This document shows, piece after piece, positions 41,899-50,054 of a stretch of 51,081 nt of DNA. The position numbers and the translations under genes are program-made. Below the pieces are notes generated by a model. The model was given only the letters and a program-made list of their open reading frames with translations. It made no database searches and was not told the DNA's origin. The DNA lies in NCBI RefSeq assembly GCF_023227905.1, contig NZ_JALOCF010000032.1:1-51081 (forward strand). The letters run 5' to 3'. The stretch comes from Methylobacter sp. (GTDB lineage Bacteria > Pseudomonadota > Gammaproteobacteria > Methylococcales > Methylomonadaceae). Position 1 is the stretch's first letter. Each line of letters begins with the position of its first letter.

Positions 41899-43407
41899 AT
41901 GTCGTTAGCAGTTATCTACAGCCGCGGCCGCTCCGGCATAGAAGCGCCGCTGGTGACCGTCGAGGTCCACATTTCCAACGGCCTGCCGGCGCTTAATATC
42001 GTCGGCCTGCCGGAAGCTGCGGTTAAGGAAAGCAAGGATCGCGTCCGGGGCGCGATATTAAACTCCAAGTTTGAGTTTCCGATGCAGCGCATCACCGTCA
42101 ACCTGGCTCCCGCCGACCTGCCCAAGGAAGGCGGGCGTTTCGATCTGGCTATCGCATTGGGCATACTGGCGGCGTCCGGCCAGATTCCGGTGGCTCATCT
42201 GCATCATTACGAATGCGTCGGCGAGCTGTCATTGGGCGGCGAGCTGCGGGCTATCAGCGGCGTGCTGCCGATTGCGATACAAGCCCGAAACAATGACCGG
42301 AAACTGATCCTGCCCAAGGAAAACACCGCCGAAGCGGCGCTGGTCAAGGATATTGAAATCATTCCGGCCATGCATTTGCTGGAAGTATGCTCCCATCTGA
42401 CCGGGCAACGCTTGATACAGGCCGAGTTTCAGCAGGAACAGCAGGCCGTAAAGGCAATCGACATAGACTTTGCCGATGTGCACGGTCAATATCACGTCAA
42501 GCGAGCCTTCGAGATTGCCGCCGCCGGCGCGCATAACCTGATTATGCTGGGCCCGCCCGGCACCGGAAAGTCGATGATCGCATCGCGCTTGCCGACCATC
42601 TTGCCGCAGCTGACGGAGCATCAGGCGCAAGAAACTGCCGCGATCGCATCAATCAGCGATCAGGGCCTGGACGTTGCGAATTGGTTAAAGCCGCCGTACC
42701 GCGCTCCGCATCATACCGCCTCGGCGGCGGCCCTGGTTGGAGGCGGCGGAAATCCGAGGCCCGGAGAAATATCGCTGGCACATAATGGAACGTTATTTTT
42801 GGACGAATTACCGGAATTCGACCGCAAGGTTCTGGAAGTGTTAAGGGAGCCGCTGGAGACTGGTCACATCACCATTTCCCGCGCTGCGAGGCAGGTCGAT
42901 TTTCCGGCGCGCTTCCAACTGATTGCGGCGATGAATCCATGCCCTTGCGGCTTTTTGGGCGATGCGTCGGGCCGTTGTCATTGCACGTCCGAGCAAGTCA
43001 TGCGCTACCGGGCTAGAGTATCCGGCCCGTTGCTCGACCGTATCGACATGCATTTGGAAGTGCCCAGAATTTCGCATGAAGTATTGCGCAAAGGTTCGCC
43101 GGACGGCGAGGAAACCAGCGAGCAAATCAGGGCGCGGGTAGTTGCGGCCCGCAACTTGGCCGTTGCGCGCAGCGGCAAAGCCAATTCGGCATTGACGGCC
43201 AAGGAAGTGAAACAGCTATGCGTGCTGTCCGAACCGAGCCACCAGATTTTAGAGCAGGCGATGGACAAATTCGGCCTGTCGCATCGAGCCTATCACCGGA
43301 TTTTGAAACTGGCACGAACTATTGCCGACCTAGCGCAGTCGGAAAATATAGAAACCGCGCATTTAAGCGAAGCGATCAGCTATCGCAAGCTGGATCGTAA
43401 AATTTAA
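41899..43407 (+). CDS. comM: ComM/YifB-family Mg-chelatase-like AAA+ ATPase
   Basis: 502 residues. N-terminal ChlI-like domain (IVGLPEAAVKESKDRVRGAI, PADLPKEGGRFDLAIALGIL), Walker A GPPGTGKS near 215-222, Walker B LFLDELPEF, a cysteine-rich NPCPCGFLGDASGRCHC and the C-terminal Mg_chelatase_C (SHRAYHRILKLARTIADL). ComM is a hexameric branch-migration helicase that promotes integration of DNA in natural transformation, so it hints at competence. Confidence 0.93.
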   Translation: MSLAVIYSRGRSGIEAPLVTVEVHISNGLPALNIVGLPEAAVKESKDRVRGAILNSKFEFPMQRITVNLAPADLPKEGGRFDLAIALGILAASGQIPVAHLHHYECVGELSLGGELRAISGVLPIAIQARNNDRKLILPKENTAEAALVKDIEIIPAMHLLEVCSHLTGQRLIQAEFQQEQQAVKAIDIDFADVHGQYHVKRAFEIAAAGAHNLIMLGPPGTGKSMIASRLPTILPQLTEHQAQETAAIASISDQGLDVANWLKPPYRAPHHTASAAALVGGGGNPRPGEISLAHNGTLFLDELPEFDRKVLEVLREPLETGHITISRAARQVDFPARFQLIAAMNPCPCGFLGDASGRCHCTSEQVMRYRARVSGPLLDRIDMHLEVPRISHEVLRKGSPDGEETSEQIRARVVAARNLAVARSGKANSALTAKEVKQLCVLSEPSHQILEQAMDKFGLSHRAYHRILKLARTIADLAQSENIETAHLSEAISYRKLDRKI

Positions 43408-43521
43408 TGCGTTTTGTTGTATAGAATGTATATATTACGCCGGTTCACAACCTCAACTTGGGAGCCAGCTATACTGGGGACAAACAAGATATTTTTAAGT
43501 AACACAATCGGAGTCCTAATC

Positions 43522-43755
43522 ATGAGTTTCACTATTGAACAAATAGCCGAAGAGGCGCTTGCTCTTCCCAGCGATGCACGCGCATTGCTTGCCGATCGTT
43601 TGGTTGAGAGTCTTGATCCTTTGGAGGATGTTTATATCCGACAGCTTTGGGCGGCTGAAGCCCGAACTCGCCGTGATGATGTCAGAAGTGGTGCGGTGGC
43701 TACTATCCCAGGACAGAATGCTTTGGAGCGTGTACGGAAATCTGTTGCAAAGTGA
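43522..43755 (+). CDS. Addiction-module antitoxin (PF09720-type)
   Basis: 77 residues from ATG 43522, preceded by GGAGTCCTAATC; an open frame to 43414 exists but has no ribosome site. EEALALPSDARALLADRLVESLDP is the conserved core of the family. Its stop overlaps the toxin start (GTGA). It should neutralise the adjacent toxin and autoregulate the pair. Confidence 0.85.
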   Translation: MSFTIEQIAEEALALPSDARALLADRLVESLDPLEDVYIRQLWAAEARTRRDDVRSGAVATIPGQNALERVRKSVAK

Positions 43756-44054
43756 GGTTTGAGTTTCATCCAGAGGCGCTTTCCGAATATGAAGATGCCG
43801 CTCGATATTATGCAAATTGCCAGCCTGGATTAGAACTACGCTTCATGTCAGCGGTCGAGCATGTCATCCAACAAATAGTTGAAGCGCCTGAAAGCTGGCC
43901 GATAATTGAAGATGATATTCACCGATGTTTAACCCGTGTTTTTCCTTATGCCGTTCTTTACTCAATTGAAAAGGATTGCGTGCTTATTCTTGCCGTCATG
44001 CATTGCCACTGTGAACCAGGATATTGGCGCAATAGGTCTGCAAATAATCAGTAA
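43752..44054 (+). CDS. RelE/ParE-family toxin
   Basis: 100 residues from GTG 43752. FHPEALSEYEDAARYYANCQPGLELRFMSAVEHVIQQI, RVFPYAVLYSIEKDCVLILAVMHCHCEPGYWRNR is the classic ParE/RelE layout with the conserved tyrosine and R/W-rich end. Whether it cleaves mRNA or poisons gyrase cannot be told. It is followed by a CACGAAG palindrome and rep. Confidence 0.86.
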   Translation: MRFEFHPEALSEYEDAARYYANCQPGLELRFMSAVEHVIQQIVEAPESWPIIEDDIHRCLTRVFPYAVLYSIEKDCVLILAVMHCHCEPGYWRNRSANNQ

Positions 44055-44072
44055 CGTAAGTCACAGAAAAAA

Positions 44073-44139
44073 CACCACGAAAGCACGAAAGACACGAAGA
44101 AAAAATATAAAACTTCGTGCTCTTCGTGTCTTCGTGGTG
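44073..44139. repeat. CACGAAG palindrome, copy 3
   Basis: 27-bp arms 44073-44099 and 44113-44139 (CACCACGAAAGCACGAAAGA... and near-perfect inverse). It ends 17 bases before the rep start codon, so it would form a hairpin near the rep ribosome site or terminate the toxin transcript. Confidence 0.88.
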
Positions 44140-44156
44140 AGCTTTTTAAGGTATCA

Positions 44157-46160
44157 ATGTCCAAACTAAACCCCCAACAACAAGCCGCTGTTAAAGCGAT
44201 AGATCATCCCTTATTGGTGCTGGCCGGAGCGGGCAGCGGCAAGACGCGGGTGATTACCGAAAAAATCGCTTACCTGGTCAAGCAAGGCCTGCCTGCGCGG
44301 CATATTGCGGCGGTGACCTTCACCAACAAAGCCGCGCGGGAAATGAAAAGCCGGGTGTCCAAACTGCTGGACGATAAGCAACAACGCGGCCTGCGGGTGT
44401 CGACTTTCCATTCGTTGGGCCTGGATATATTGCGGGCGGAATCCAAGACGCTGGGCTATAAAGCCGGTATTACGCTGTTTGACGAGCAAGATAAATATAC
44501 GTTGCTGCGCAACTTGATCAGCCACGGCGCAAAAGATTGCGATATCGACAACATCGATAGCTATTCGCGGCAAATCGGCCAATGGAAAAACGCCTTTGTT
44601 ACGCCGGAACAGTCCGTAACCATTGCAAAAGCCAATGAATACCCGGCGGCCAATCTGTACATCGACTACACCCGCAGCCTAAAAGCCTATAATGCAGTCG
44701 ATTTCGACGACCTGATCCTGTTGCCGGTGCTGCTGTTTCAACAACACCCGGCTATCCTGGAAAAGTGGCAAAACAAAATCCGCTACTTGCTGGTTGATGA
44801 ATACCAGGATACCAATATCACCCAATACCAGCTGGTGCGCCTGATCGCCGGTAACCTGGGCCGGTTTACCGTGGTCGGCGATGATGATCAGTCCATTTAT
44901 GCCTGGCGGGGCGCGCAGCCGGAAAACCTGGCGCAATTGCAAAAAGACTATGCCCGCCTGCAAGTTATCAAACTGGAGCAAAATTACCGCTCCACTGGGC
45001 GTATCCTGAAAGTCGCCAACCAGCTGATCGCCAACAATCCCCATGCCTTTGAAAAACGCCTGTGGAGCGAGCTGGGTTACGGCGATCCGCTACGGGTTTT
45101 GAGCCATAAAGACGAGCAGATCGAAGCTCAGCAGATTGTGTCCGAGATTATCCATCATAAGTTCAAGACCGGCAGCAATTACCAGGATTATGCGATTTTA
45201 TATCGCGGCAACCATCAGTCCCGCTTGTTCGAGAAGGGCCTGCGGGAAAACAACATCCCGTATTTTATCAGCGGCAGTACCTCGTTTTTCGCCTATTCGG
45301 AAATCAAGGATATCCTCGGCTACCTGCGCTTGTTTGTTAATCAAGATGACGACGCGGCATTTTTGCGCGTCATCAACACGCCCAAACGCGAAATCGGCCC
45401 GAACACCTTGGAAAAGCTTGGTGCGTATGCCAACGAGAGGCACATCAGCCTGTTTGCGGCCAGCACCGAGTTCGGCCTGAGCCAAAGGCTGTCCGAAAAA
45501 GCCATACATCGGCTGAAAAAATTCCGCGACTGGGTCATCGATACCGCCGACCGTATAGAACAGGGTGATACGTTTGCAGTCATCGAGCAGTTCATCGATC
45601 AAATCGGCTATCCGCAGCATTTGCAGGAAGAGAGCAAGACCAAGGAATCCGCCGACCGTAAAATGAAAAATGTCTACGAACTGATCGAATGGCTAAGACG
45701 CATCGCCGATAAGGAAACCGACGGCCAAAAACCGCTGGCGGAAATTGTCTCCAAAATCATGCTGATGGACATCATGGAGCGCAACCAGGAAGACGAGGCC
45801 AGCGATCAGGTTAGCCTGATGACCTTGCATGCTGCAAAAGGCTTGGAATTTCCGCATGTGTTTTTGATCGGCATCGAAGAAAACATCCTGCCCCATCAAA
45901 ACAGCATCGAAACCGACAACATAGAAGAGGAACGCCGCTTGGCTTACGTCGGCATCACTCGCGCCCAGCGCACCTGCACGTTCAGCTACTGCACCCATCG
46001 CAAGCGTTACGGCGAAATTGCCGAATGCGAGCCCAGCCGGTTTTTAAGCGAATTGCCCGAAGACGACCTGGAATGGGTCAACAAAAAACAGCTGGACCCG
46101 GAAGTTATCAAAGAGCGCGGCAAGGCGAGTCTGGCGCACTTGAAAACAATGTTGTCGTAA
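44157..46160 (+). CDS. rep: ATP-dependent DNA helicase Rep (UvrD/PcrA superfamily 1A)
   Basis: 667 residues, close to E. coli Rep. Walker A LAGAGSGKTRV (motif I), TFTNKAAREMK (Ia), LLVDEYQDTN (II), VVGDDDQSIYAWRGA (III), LEQNYRS (IV), VSLMTLHAAKGLEFPHVF (V) and EERRLAYVGITRAQ (VI) are intact. Rep moves 3'-5' on ssDNA and clears proteins ahead of replication forks. The C-terminus (KERGKASLAHLKTMLS) is normal for the family. Confidence 0.95.
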   Translation: MSKLNPQQQAAVKAIDHPLLVLAGAGSGKTRVITEKIAYLVKQGLPARHIAAVTFTNKAAREMKSRVSKLLDDKQQRGLRVSTFHSLGLDILRAESKTLGYKAGITLFDEQDKYTLLRNLISHGAKDCDIDNIDSYSRQIGQWKNAFVTPEQSVTIAKANEYPAANLYIDYTRSLKAYNAVDFDDLILLPVLLFQQHPAILEKWQNKIRYLLVDEYQDTNITQYQLVRLIAGNLGRFTVVGDDDQSIYAWRGAQPENLAQLQKDYARLQVIKLEQNYRSTGRILKVANQLIANNPHAFEKRLWSELGYGDPLRVLSHKDEQIEAQQIVSEIIHHKFKTGSNYQDYAILYRGNHQSRLFEKGLRENNIPYFISGSTSFFAYSEIKDILGYLRLFVNQDDDAAFLRVINTPKREIGPNTLEKLGAYANERHISLFAASTEFGLSQRLSEKAIHRLKKFRDWVIDTADRIEQGDTFAVIEQFIDQIGYPQHLQEESKTKESADRKMKNVYELIEWLRRIADKETDGQKPLAEIVSKIMLMDIMERNQEDEASDQVSLMTLHAAKGLEFPHVFLIGIEENILPHQNSIETDNIEEERRLAYVGITRAQRTCTFSYCTHRKRYGEIAECEPSRFLSELPEDDLEWVNKKQLDPEVIKERGKASLAHLKTMLS

Positions 46161-46192
46161 TTGCAGCGCCGATCGGTTAGAATATACGCTAC

Positions 46193-46269
46193 GCGCCCGT
46201 AGCTCAGCTGGATAGAGTACAGCCCTCCGAAGGCTGTGGTCGGACGTTCGAATCGTCTCGGGCGCGCCA
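46193..46269 (+). tRNA. tRNA-Arg (anticodon CCG)
   Basis: 77 nt. Acceptor stem GCGCCCG/CGGGCGC, D-arm GCTC...GAGT, anticodon stem CAGCC/GGCTG around loop CTCCGAA (anticodon CCG), T-arm GGACG-TTCGAAT-CGTCT, discriminator G and encoded CCA. A tyrosine recombinase gene begins 123 bases downstream, so this tRNA is the likely attachment site. Confidence 0.95.
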
Positions 46270-46338
46270 TTTAAGTTAATGAAAATAAATGGATTATTTT
46301 CATACGTCATCGGTTAAAACGCTAGAAAAACACGGCTA

Positions 46339-46358
46339 GGGCACTAATTTGGGCACTA
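46339..46358 (+). repeat. GGGCACTA direct repeat before the integrase
   Basis: Two copies of GGGCACTA at 46339-46346 and 46351-46358, 12 bases apart, between the tRNA and the integrase start; candidate arm-type binding sites for the recombinase. Confidence 0.4.
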
Positions 46359-46392
46359 CGCCGATTCGCAATCCGACGCGAGGAGTTTTTTT

Positions 46393-47463
46393 ATGGCGTA
46401 TATCATTCGTAAAATCCAAGGCAAAACTGGCATTACCTATAAAGCCATCATCCGTGATAAAAACGGCAAACATCTAAAGAGCAAAAATTTCACCCGGCGC
46501 GGCGACGCAGAAGCTTGGGCCAAACCCATCGACGCTGATCATGAAAAAATGGAAGCGTTAGGTTTACGTGGCGCATCAATGACGTTCGCAAACCTCGCTG
46601 ATGAATATGCGCGGCAATGGAACAAGCGCGACCAAAATCAGGTTTATCGGCTCACTTATTGGTCTAAGGAATTGGGCCACTACAAACTGACCGACATCAC
46701 CGGTCTATTACTTCGCCAAAAGCTCAAGGACTTCCAAAATGGGCATTGCCTGCGCGGCGATGGCACCAACAGAACCAAAGCGCTCCAGAAAACGCGTTCA
46801 CCAGCTACTGTAAACCGCCACCGCGGAACACTAGGCGGCTTATTCAAATACGCACTTCAAGAAAGTTATATCAATTCCAATCCGCTGCAAAAAACCAATT
46901 GCCTGGAGGTGGACAACAGCCGTGTTCGCTATCTCTCCGATACCGAACGCGAGCGCTTGTTCGATGTCTGTAAGCAGTCCTCCTGGCCACGGCTTTATAC
47001 TCTCGTTTTATTGGCGACCTGCACTGGCATGCGCAAATCCGAAATGCTCAATTTGAAATGGCGAGATATCGATTTCGATAAAGGGTTAGCGTTCCTGGCA
47101 ACGACTAAGAACGGAGATCCTCGAGTCTGTCCTGTTCCGACACCGGCGCTCAACGAGCTCAAGAAAATTAGGGGCGTCGGCACGGCGCTGGTGTTTCCCT
47201 CCGAAATCAAACCGAATCAACCTATGGAGTTTAAAAAGCATTGGCATAAAGCTCTTCAACAAGCAGCGATCGAGAATTTTCGGTTTCACGATCTGCGTCA
47301 TACCGCTGCAAGCTATTTAGTCATGAATGGAGCGACTCTCCATGATGCTAAAGAAATCTTGGGACATAGAGATATATCGACCACTCTTCGCTACGCTCAT
47401 CTTTCTACCGAGCATAAAAGCAAGGTAAGCGAGCGTGTAATGAGCAAAATCATGGATTACTGA
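46393..47463 (+). CDS. Site-specific tyrosine recombinase (phage/ICE integrase)
   Basis: 356 residues. N-terminal arm-binding-like domain (about 1-50), SAM-like core-binding domain (about 65-160) and catalytic domain from about 180 with Arg214 (CTGMRKSE), His299 and Arg302 (FHDLRHTAAS), His325 (LGHRDIS) and nucleophile Tyr334 (TLRYAHLS). All catalytic residues are present, so the enzyme may be active. It should integrate the island at the adjacent tRNA-Arg. The next gene starts 3 bases after its stop. Confidence 0.93.
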   Translation: MAYIIRKIQGKTGITYKAIIRDKNGKHLKSKNFTRRGDAEAWAKPIDADHEKMEALGLRGASMTFANLADEYARQWNKRDQNQVYRLTYWSKELGHYKLTDITGLLLRQKLKDFQNGHCLRGDGTNRTKALQKTRSPATVNRHRGTLGGLFKYALQESYINSNPLQKTNCLEVDNSRVRYLSDTERERLFDVCKQSSWPRLYTLVLLATCTGMRKSEMLNLKWRDIDFDKGLAFLATTKNGDPRVCPVPTPALNELKKIRGVGTALVFPSEIKPNQPMEFKKHWHKALQQAAIENFRFHDLRHTAASYLVMNGATLHDAKEILGHRDISTTLRYAHLSTEHKSKVSERVMSKIMDY

Positions 47464-47466
47464 AAT

Positions 47467-47898
47467 ATGAAAAAGAACCCCTCCCATCGTCCCGAAAACA
47501 CCGACCGTATCGCTTCCATGCTGCGCTGGTATGAAACGGCTTTAACGGATGCACGCGACATAGATGCTGGAGACGTTGATTACCTGATTTCAGAAGCGGA
47601 ACCCAAGCCTGACATGACTCTAGATCGTCAATTTTCTCTGATCATGCGCTGGGTCAAGGCTGGCTGTATTGATGACATAGAAGGTTTGGCTCAGGACGAA
47701 AGGGAGGCGCTAGAATGGATGGATGAGCTTATGAATGCGCGCAAAACCCTTAAAAAAATGAGAGCCTATGAGGTTGCTGCTGCATTGTTTAATAATCAGT
47801 TAAAAGTATCTCAATCCATGGGTTACCGTTTGGATGAAGAAACGGCCACTCCAGGAGCAATTCAGCGTGCGGTCAGCCGTTATAAAAGGAAAAAATAA
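47467..47898 (+). CDS. Hypothetical protein co-transcribed with the integrase
   Basis: 143 residues, not recognised. Acidic-rich N-terminal part (DARDIDAGDVDYLISEAEPKPD), helical middle (EREALEWMDELMNARKTLKKM) and a basic tail (RAVSRYKRKK). No membrane segment or signal. The 3-base gap after the integrase indicates one transcript, so a role in the island's regulation or excision is possible but not shown. Confidence 0.55.
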   Translation: MKKNPSHRPENTDRIASMLRWYETALTDARDIDAGDVDYLISEAEPKPDMTLDRQFSLIMRWVKAGCIDDIEGLAQDEREALEWMDELMNARKTLKKMRAYEVAAALFNNQLKVSQSMGYRLDEETATPGAIQRAVSRYKRKK

Positions 47899-47995
47899 GA
47901 TATTTAAGTCCTCTTGCTTGCGAAGGGTACTTCTGTCTAATTCATCAAAATACGCTGTGTTAATTTAATCTTCGTTGTAACTCAAAAGGTTTTAT

Positions 47996-48226
47996 ATGAA
48001 CACAGAAAGCATGACTTCCACTCCAGACACCCTGTCTGACTTTACGCTGTTGGACGATTTCGCCCAGCAGCATTCCAATAAGCTTACTCAATCCCAGTTG
48101 CGCTGGCTTGCACGACACCGGGACAGCAATGGACTCTCCGATTGCGGCGCGATCGTGTGCGTGAGCCGCAAACTCTATATCCATACTGTTCGGTTTTCGG
48201 AATGGTTTGCTAAACAACGCAGCTAA
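47996..48226 (+). CDS. Small putative excisionase/AlpA-like DNA-binding protein
   Basis: 76 residues. KLTQSQLRWLARHRDSNGLS followed by DCGAIVCVSRKLYIHTVRFSEWFAKQ reads like a short helix-turn-helix with a wing, a pattern I have seen in small proteins of integrative elements. A poor ribosome site (AAAGG, 47986-47990) precedes the ATG. Excision control is a guess by analogy. Confidence 0.5.
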   Translation: MNTESMTSTPDTLSDFTLLDDFAQQHSNKLTQSQLRWLARHRDSNGLSDCGAIVCVSRKLYIHTVRFSEWFAKQRS

Positions 48227-48237
48227 GTCATAACTGA

Positions 48238-48331
48238 GCTGAACCGTCCAGTCCATATCCGGCTGATAGCGGCGCCTTCGGATTGGGGCGTAGCCGGAGA
48301 CCGATGACGACCGCAGACTGGACGGTTACAG
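48238..48331. repeat. Structured 94-bp inverted-repeat element
   Basis: Perfect 12-bp arms AACCGTCCAGTC (48242-48253) and GACTGGACGGTT (48316-48327), extendable to 16 bp with one bulged T (GCTG / CAGC). The GC-rich interior has a second pair CCGGCT/AGCCGG (48259-48264, 48292-48297). It fills the gap between two small island genes. Confidence 0.75.
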
Positions 48332-48358
48332 CGCAAAAATTAAATCTGGGTATTAAAA

Positions 48359-48880
48359 ATGGCTAAAAACCGGCTGAAGGTCAAGGGTAGACGATCTGAA
48401 CATACCTTTGCGGCCAAGCCCCATCATATTTTTCGTGCTGATACAAAAAACGGAAGGCCGTCACCCGCTTCCGTACTGACTCATAAAGCAGCACATTTAC
48501 TCGACAATCTTGTAGCGCAGTTAAATGGTAAAAACAATGGGGATCTGTCCGTCGCACCTTCAATTACGAAACTGTATGGATGGACATCGCAGGGCTCTGT
48601 TCAAAGTGCTTTAACCGAATTACTTGCCTACGGATTTATCGAGTTGACGCGGCAAGGTGGCAGAAATAAATGCTCATTGTATGCCGTAACGTGGTTGGCT
48701 ATTGAGGAATGCGGCGGCAAGCTCGATGTCTCCCCCACAAGGCAGCCTTCCAACCTATGGAAGCCAGAAAATCAGTGCAAGGTTGATCCGCGTTATAGAA
48801 GGAAATATTTTACTAATGCAGAAAAAAGCGACTGCGAAACAGGGGCAAATGTTAAAAAATCTGGCTCTGATTTGACATAA
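48359..48880 (+). CDS. Winged-helix-like small protein of integrative elements
   Basis: 173 residues. A basic N-terminus (MAKNRLKVKGRRSEHTF), a central block VAPSITKLYGWTSQGSVQSALTELLAYGFIELTRQGGRNKCSLYAVTW that reads as a winged helix-turn-helix, and a polar tail. Proteins of this type occur in tRNA-linked islands of gammaproteobacteria; I know no proven function. A regulatory or replication-initiation role is possible. Confidence 0.55.
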   Translation: MAKNRLKVKGRRSEHTFAAKPHHIFRADTKNGRPSPASVLTHKAAHLLDNLVAQLNGKNNGDLSVAPSITKLYGWTSQGSVQSALTELLAYGFIELTRQGGRNKCSLYAVTWLAIEECGGKLDVSPTRQPSNLWKPENQCKVDPRYRRKYFTNAEKSDCETGANVKKSGSDLT

Positions 48881-48999
48881 CGAAACTAAGTTCAAATTTG
48901 TTCTAACATTATTTTTTAAATAAAAAATGAAGAACCGCTTCCGGCCACTAGCCGTCTATCGGTATCTTTCTATTAATAGCAGGTAAGCACCCAAAAGCT

Positions 49000-49073
49000 G
49001 CCGCATAACGTTGGACGTAACCGGTCTGTGCGAGCGACGCGAAGCGCCGATTTCAAAGGCAAGTGGTTAGCCA
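49000..49073 (-). other. attC-like imperfect palindrome at the 3' end of the nuclease-like gene
   Basis: Read on the - strand: GGCTAAC (49073-49067) contains the TAA stop of the nuclease-like gene. A GC-rich centre with GCGCTTCGCG and then GTTATGC (49008-49002) follow, the layout of integron attC sites (R'' near the stop, R' core GTTRRRY-like). The total is 72 bp. The inner L''/L' pairing is weak, so this may be a degenerate site or chance. Confidence 0.35.
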
Positions 49074-50044
49074 TTGCGCATCCCAGGTTGGCGAAGCATA
49101 AGGTTCTTGGTCCAGCGACCATCAAGTTGTATGGCTATCCCGTCAGGAAATGTTGTAAACGCCCCATCTTTTAGGACAGCTGGTTCATCAGCCGTTCTCA
49201 GCTCACCGACGATATCACAGATACTGGAATCGTCGAATGATGACTGAATGCTGCGGTCAAGGCCTATTGTCAGGCCAACGTCTTCGACGCGGTAAAATGC
49301 ATATTGACGTCCGAGAACCGTACGGACGTCGTTGCTACCTCTAGTGACCGAGTGTGCGAATGAATAGTAGCCTCGCAGAAGGTCGGCCTGCTCAGCAACG
49401 ACGTCCACGGCATCGTCATCGAATTCCTCTGGTTCTGGATCATCAAGCATAAGTTCGAGACAAGGAGAAAAGTAAGCCTGGATCCCGACGCGGAGAGCGG
49501 GACACTGTCCATTGATTTGTCGGAGTTTGCGAGTCTGAGCCTTCGCTTTCAAAAGTGCATCAGAACTGAAACCATTCGTCCGCCCTTTAGCTTCAATTAT
49601 GATCCAGTCGCGACGTCCATTTAGTCCAATGAGGTCAGGTTGCGAGTTTCCTTTGAGGGTTAACATCCCACCATCCTGTTTGAAACGGGACAAATGGAAT
49701 AACCATGGAGTATTCAAGAGCCGTGCTGCCACGAGCTTTGCAGCCATCATTCCGACAAAGTAAGAGGTAGCACCCTTCTCAGTTGGATCAAGCGAGTCAT
49801 AGAGAGTTGATTTTTCGAAGCGCGACAGAGTCTGGCGTAGATTCGCATAGATCATATGTGAGCGAACAATGACGTCACTAAGCGAGTACCAACCGTGTGA
49901 AAACAACTCAGCTATGCCTGGCTTTCCGACAGTAATGGCGGACCAGACCAATTCCTCCCATGTGACTGATAGTGGGTGATAACCCTTCAGCAAAGCGCCC
50001 CAATGCGAGTTGAAGTTCTGTGCGGTGTAAGGAATGGTTGGCAT
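49067..50044 (-). CDS. PD-(D/E)XK nuclease-like protein of unknown family
   Basis: 325 residues from ATG 50044, which lies 10 bases after the stop of the repeat-protein gene; an upstream in-frame start at 50092 would overlap that gene. QPDLIGLNGRRDWIIIEAKGR gives the nuclease core Asp137...Glu151-x-Lys153, followed by KAQTRKLRQI with Gln170, as in the restriction-endonuclease-like fold. The N-terminal 120 residues are helical and unrecognised; an acidic patch PEPEEFDDDAVD follows the core. The neighbouring repeat protein and the mobile-island context suggest a defence or competition function. That is inference. Confidence 0.6.
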   Translation of the reverse strand: MPTIPYTAQNFNSHWGALLKGYHPLSVTWEELVWSAITVGKPGIAELFSHGWYSLSDVIVRSHMIYANLRQTLSRFEKSTLYDSLDPTEKGATSYFVGMMAAKLVAARLLNTPWLFHLSRFKQDGGMLTLKGNSQPDLIGLNGRRDWIIIEAKGRTNGFSSDALLKAKAQTRKLRQINGQCPALRVGIQAYFSPCLELMLDDPEPEEFDDDAVDVVAEQADLLRGYYSFAHSVTRGSNDVRTVLGRQYAFYRVEDVGLTIGLDRSIQSSFDDSSICDIVGELRTADEPAVLKDGAFTTFPDGIAIQLDGRWTKNLMLRQPGMRNG

Positions 50045-50054
50045 AAAAAGAAGG

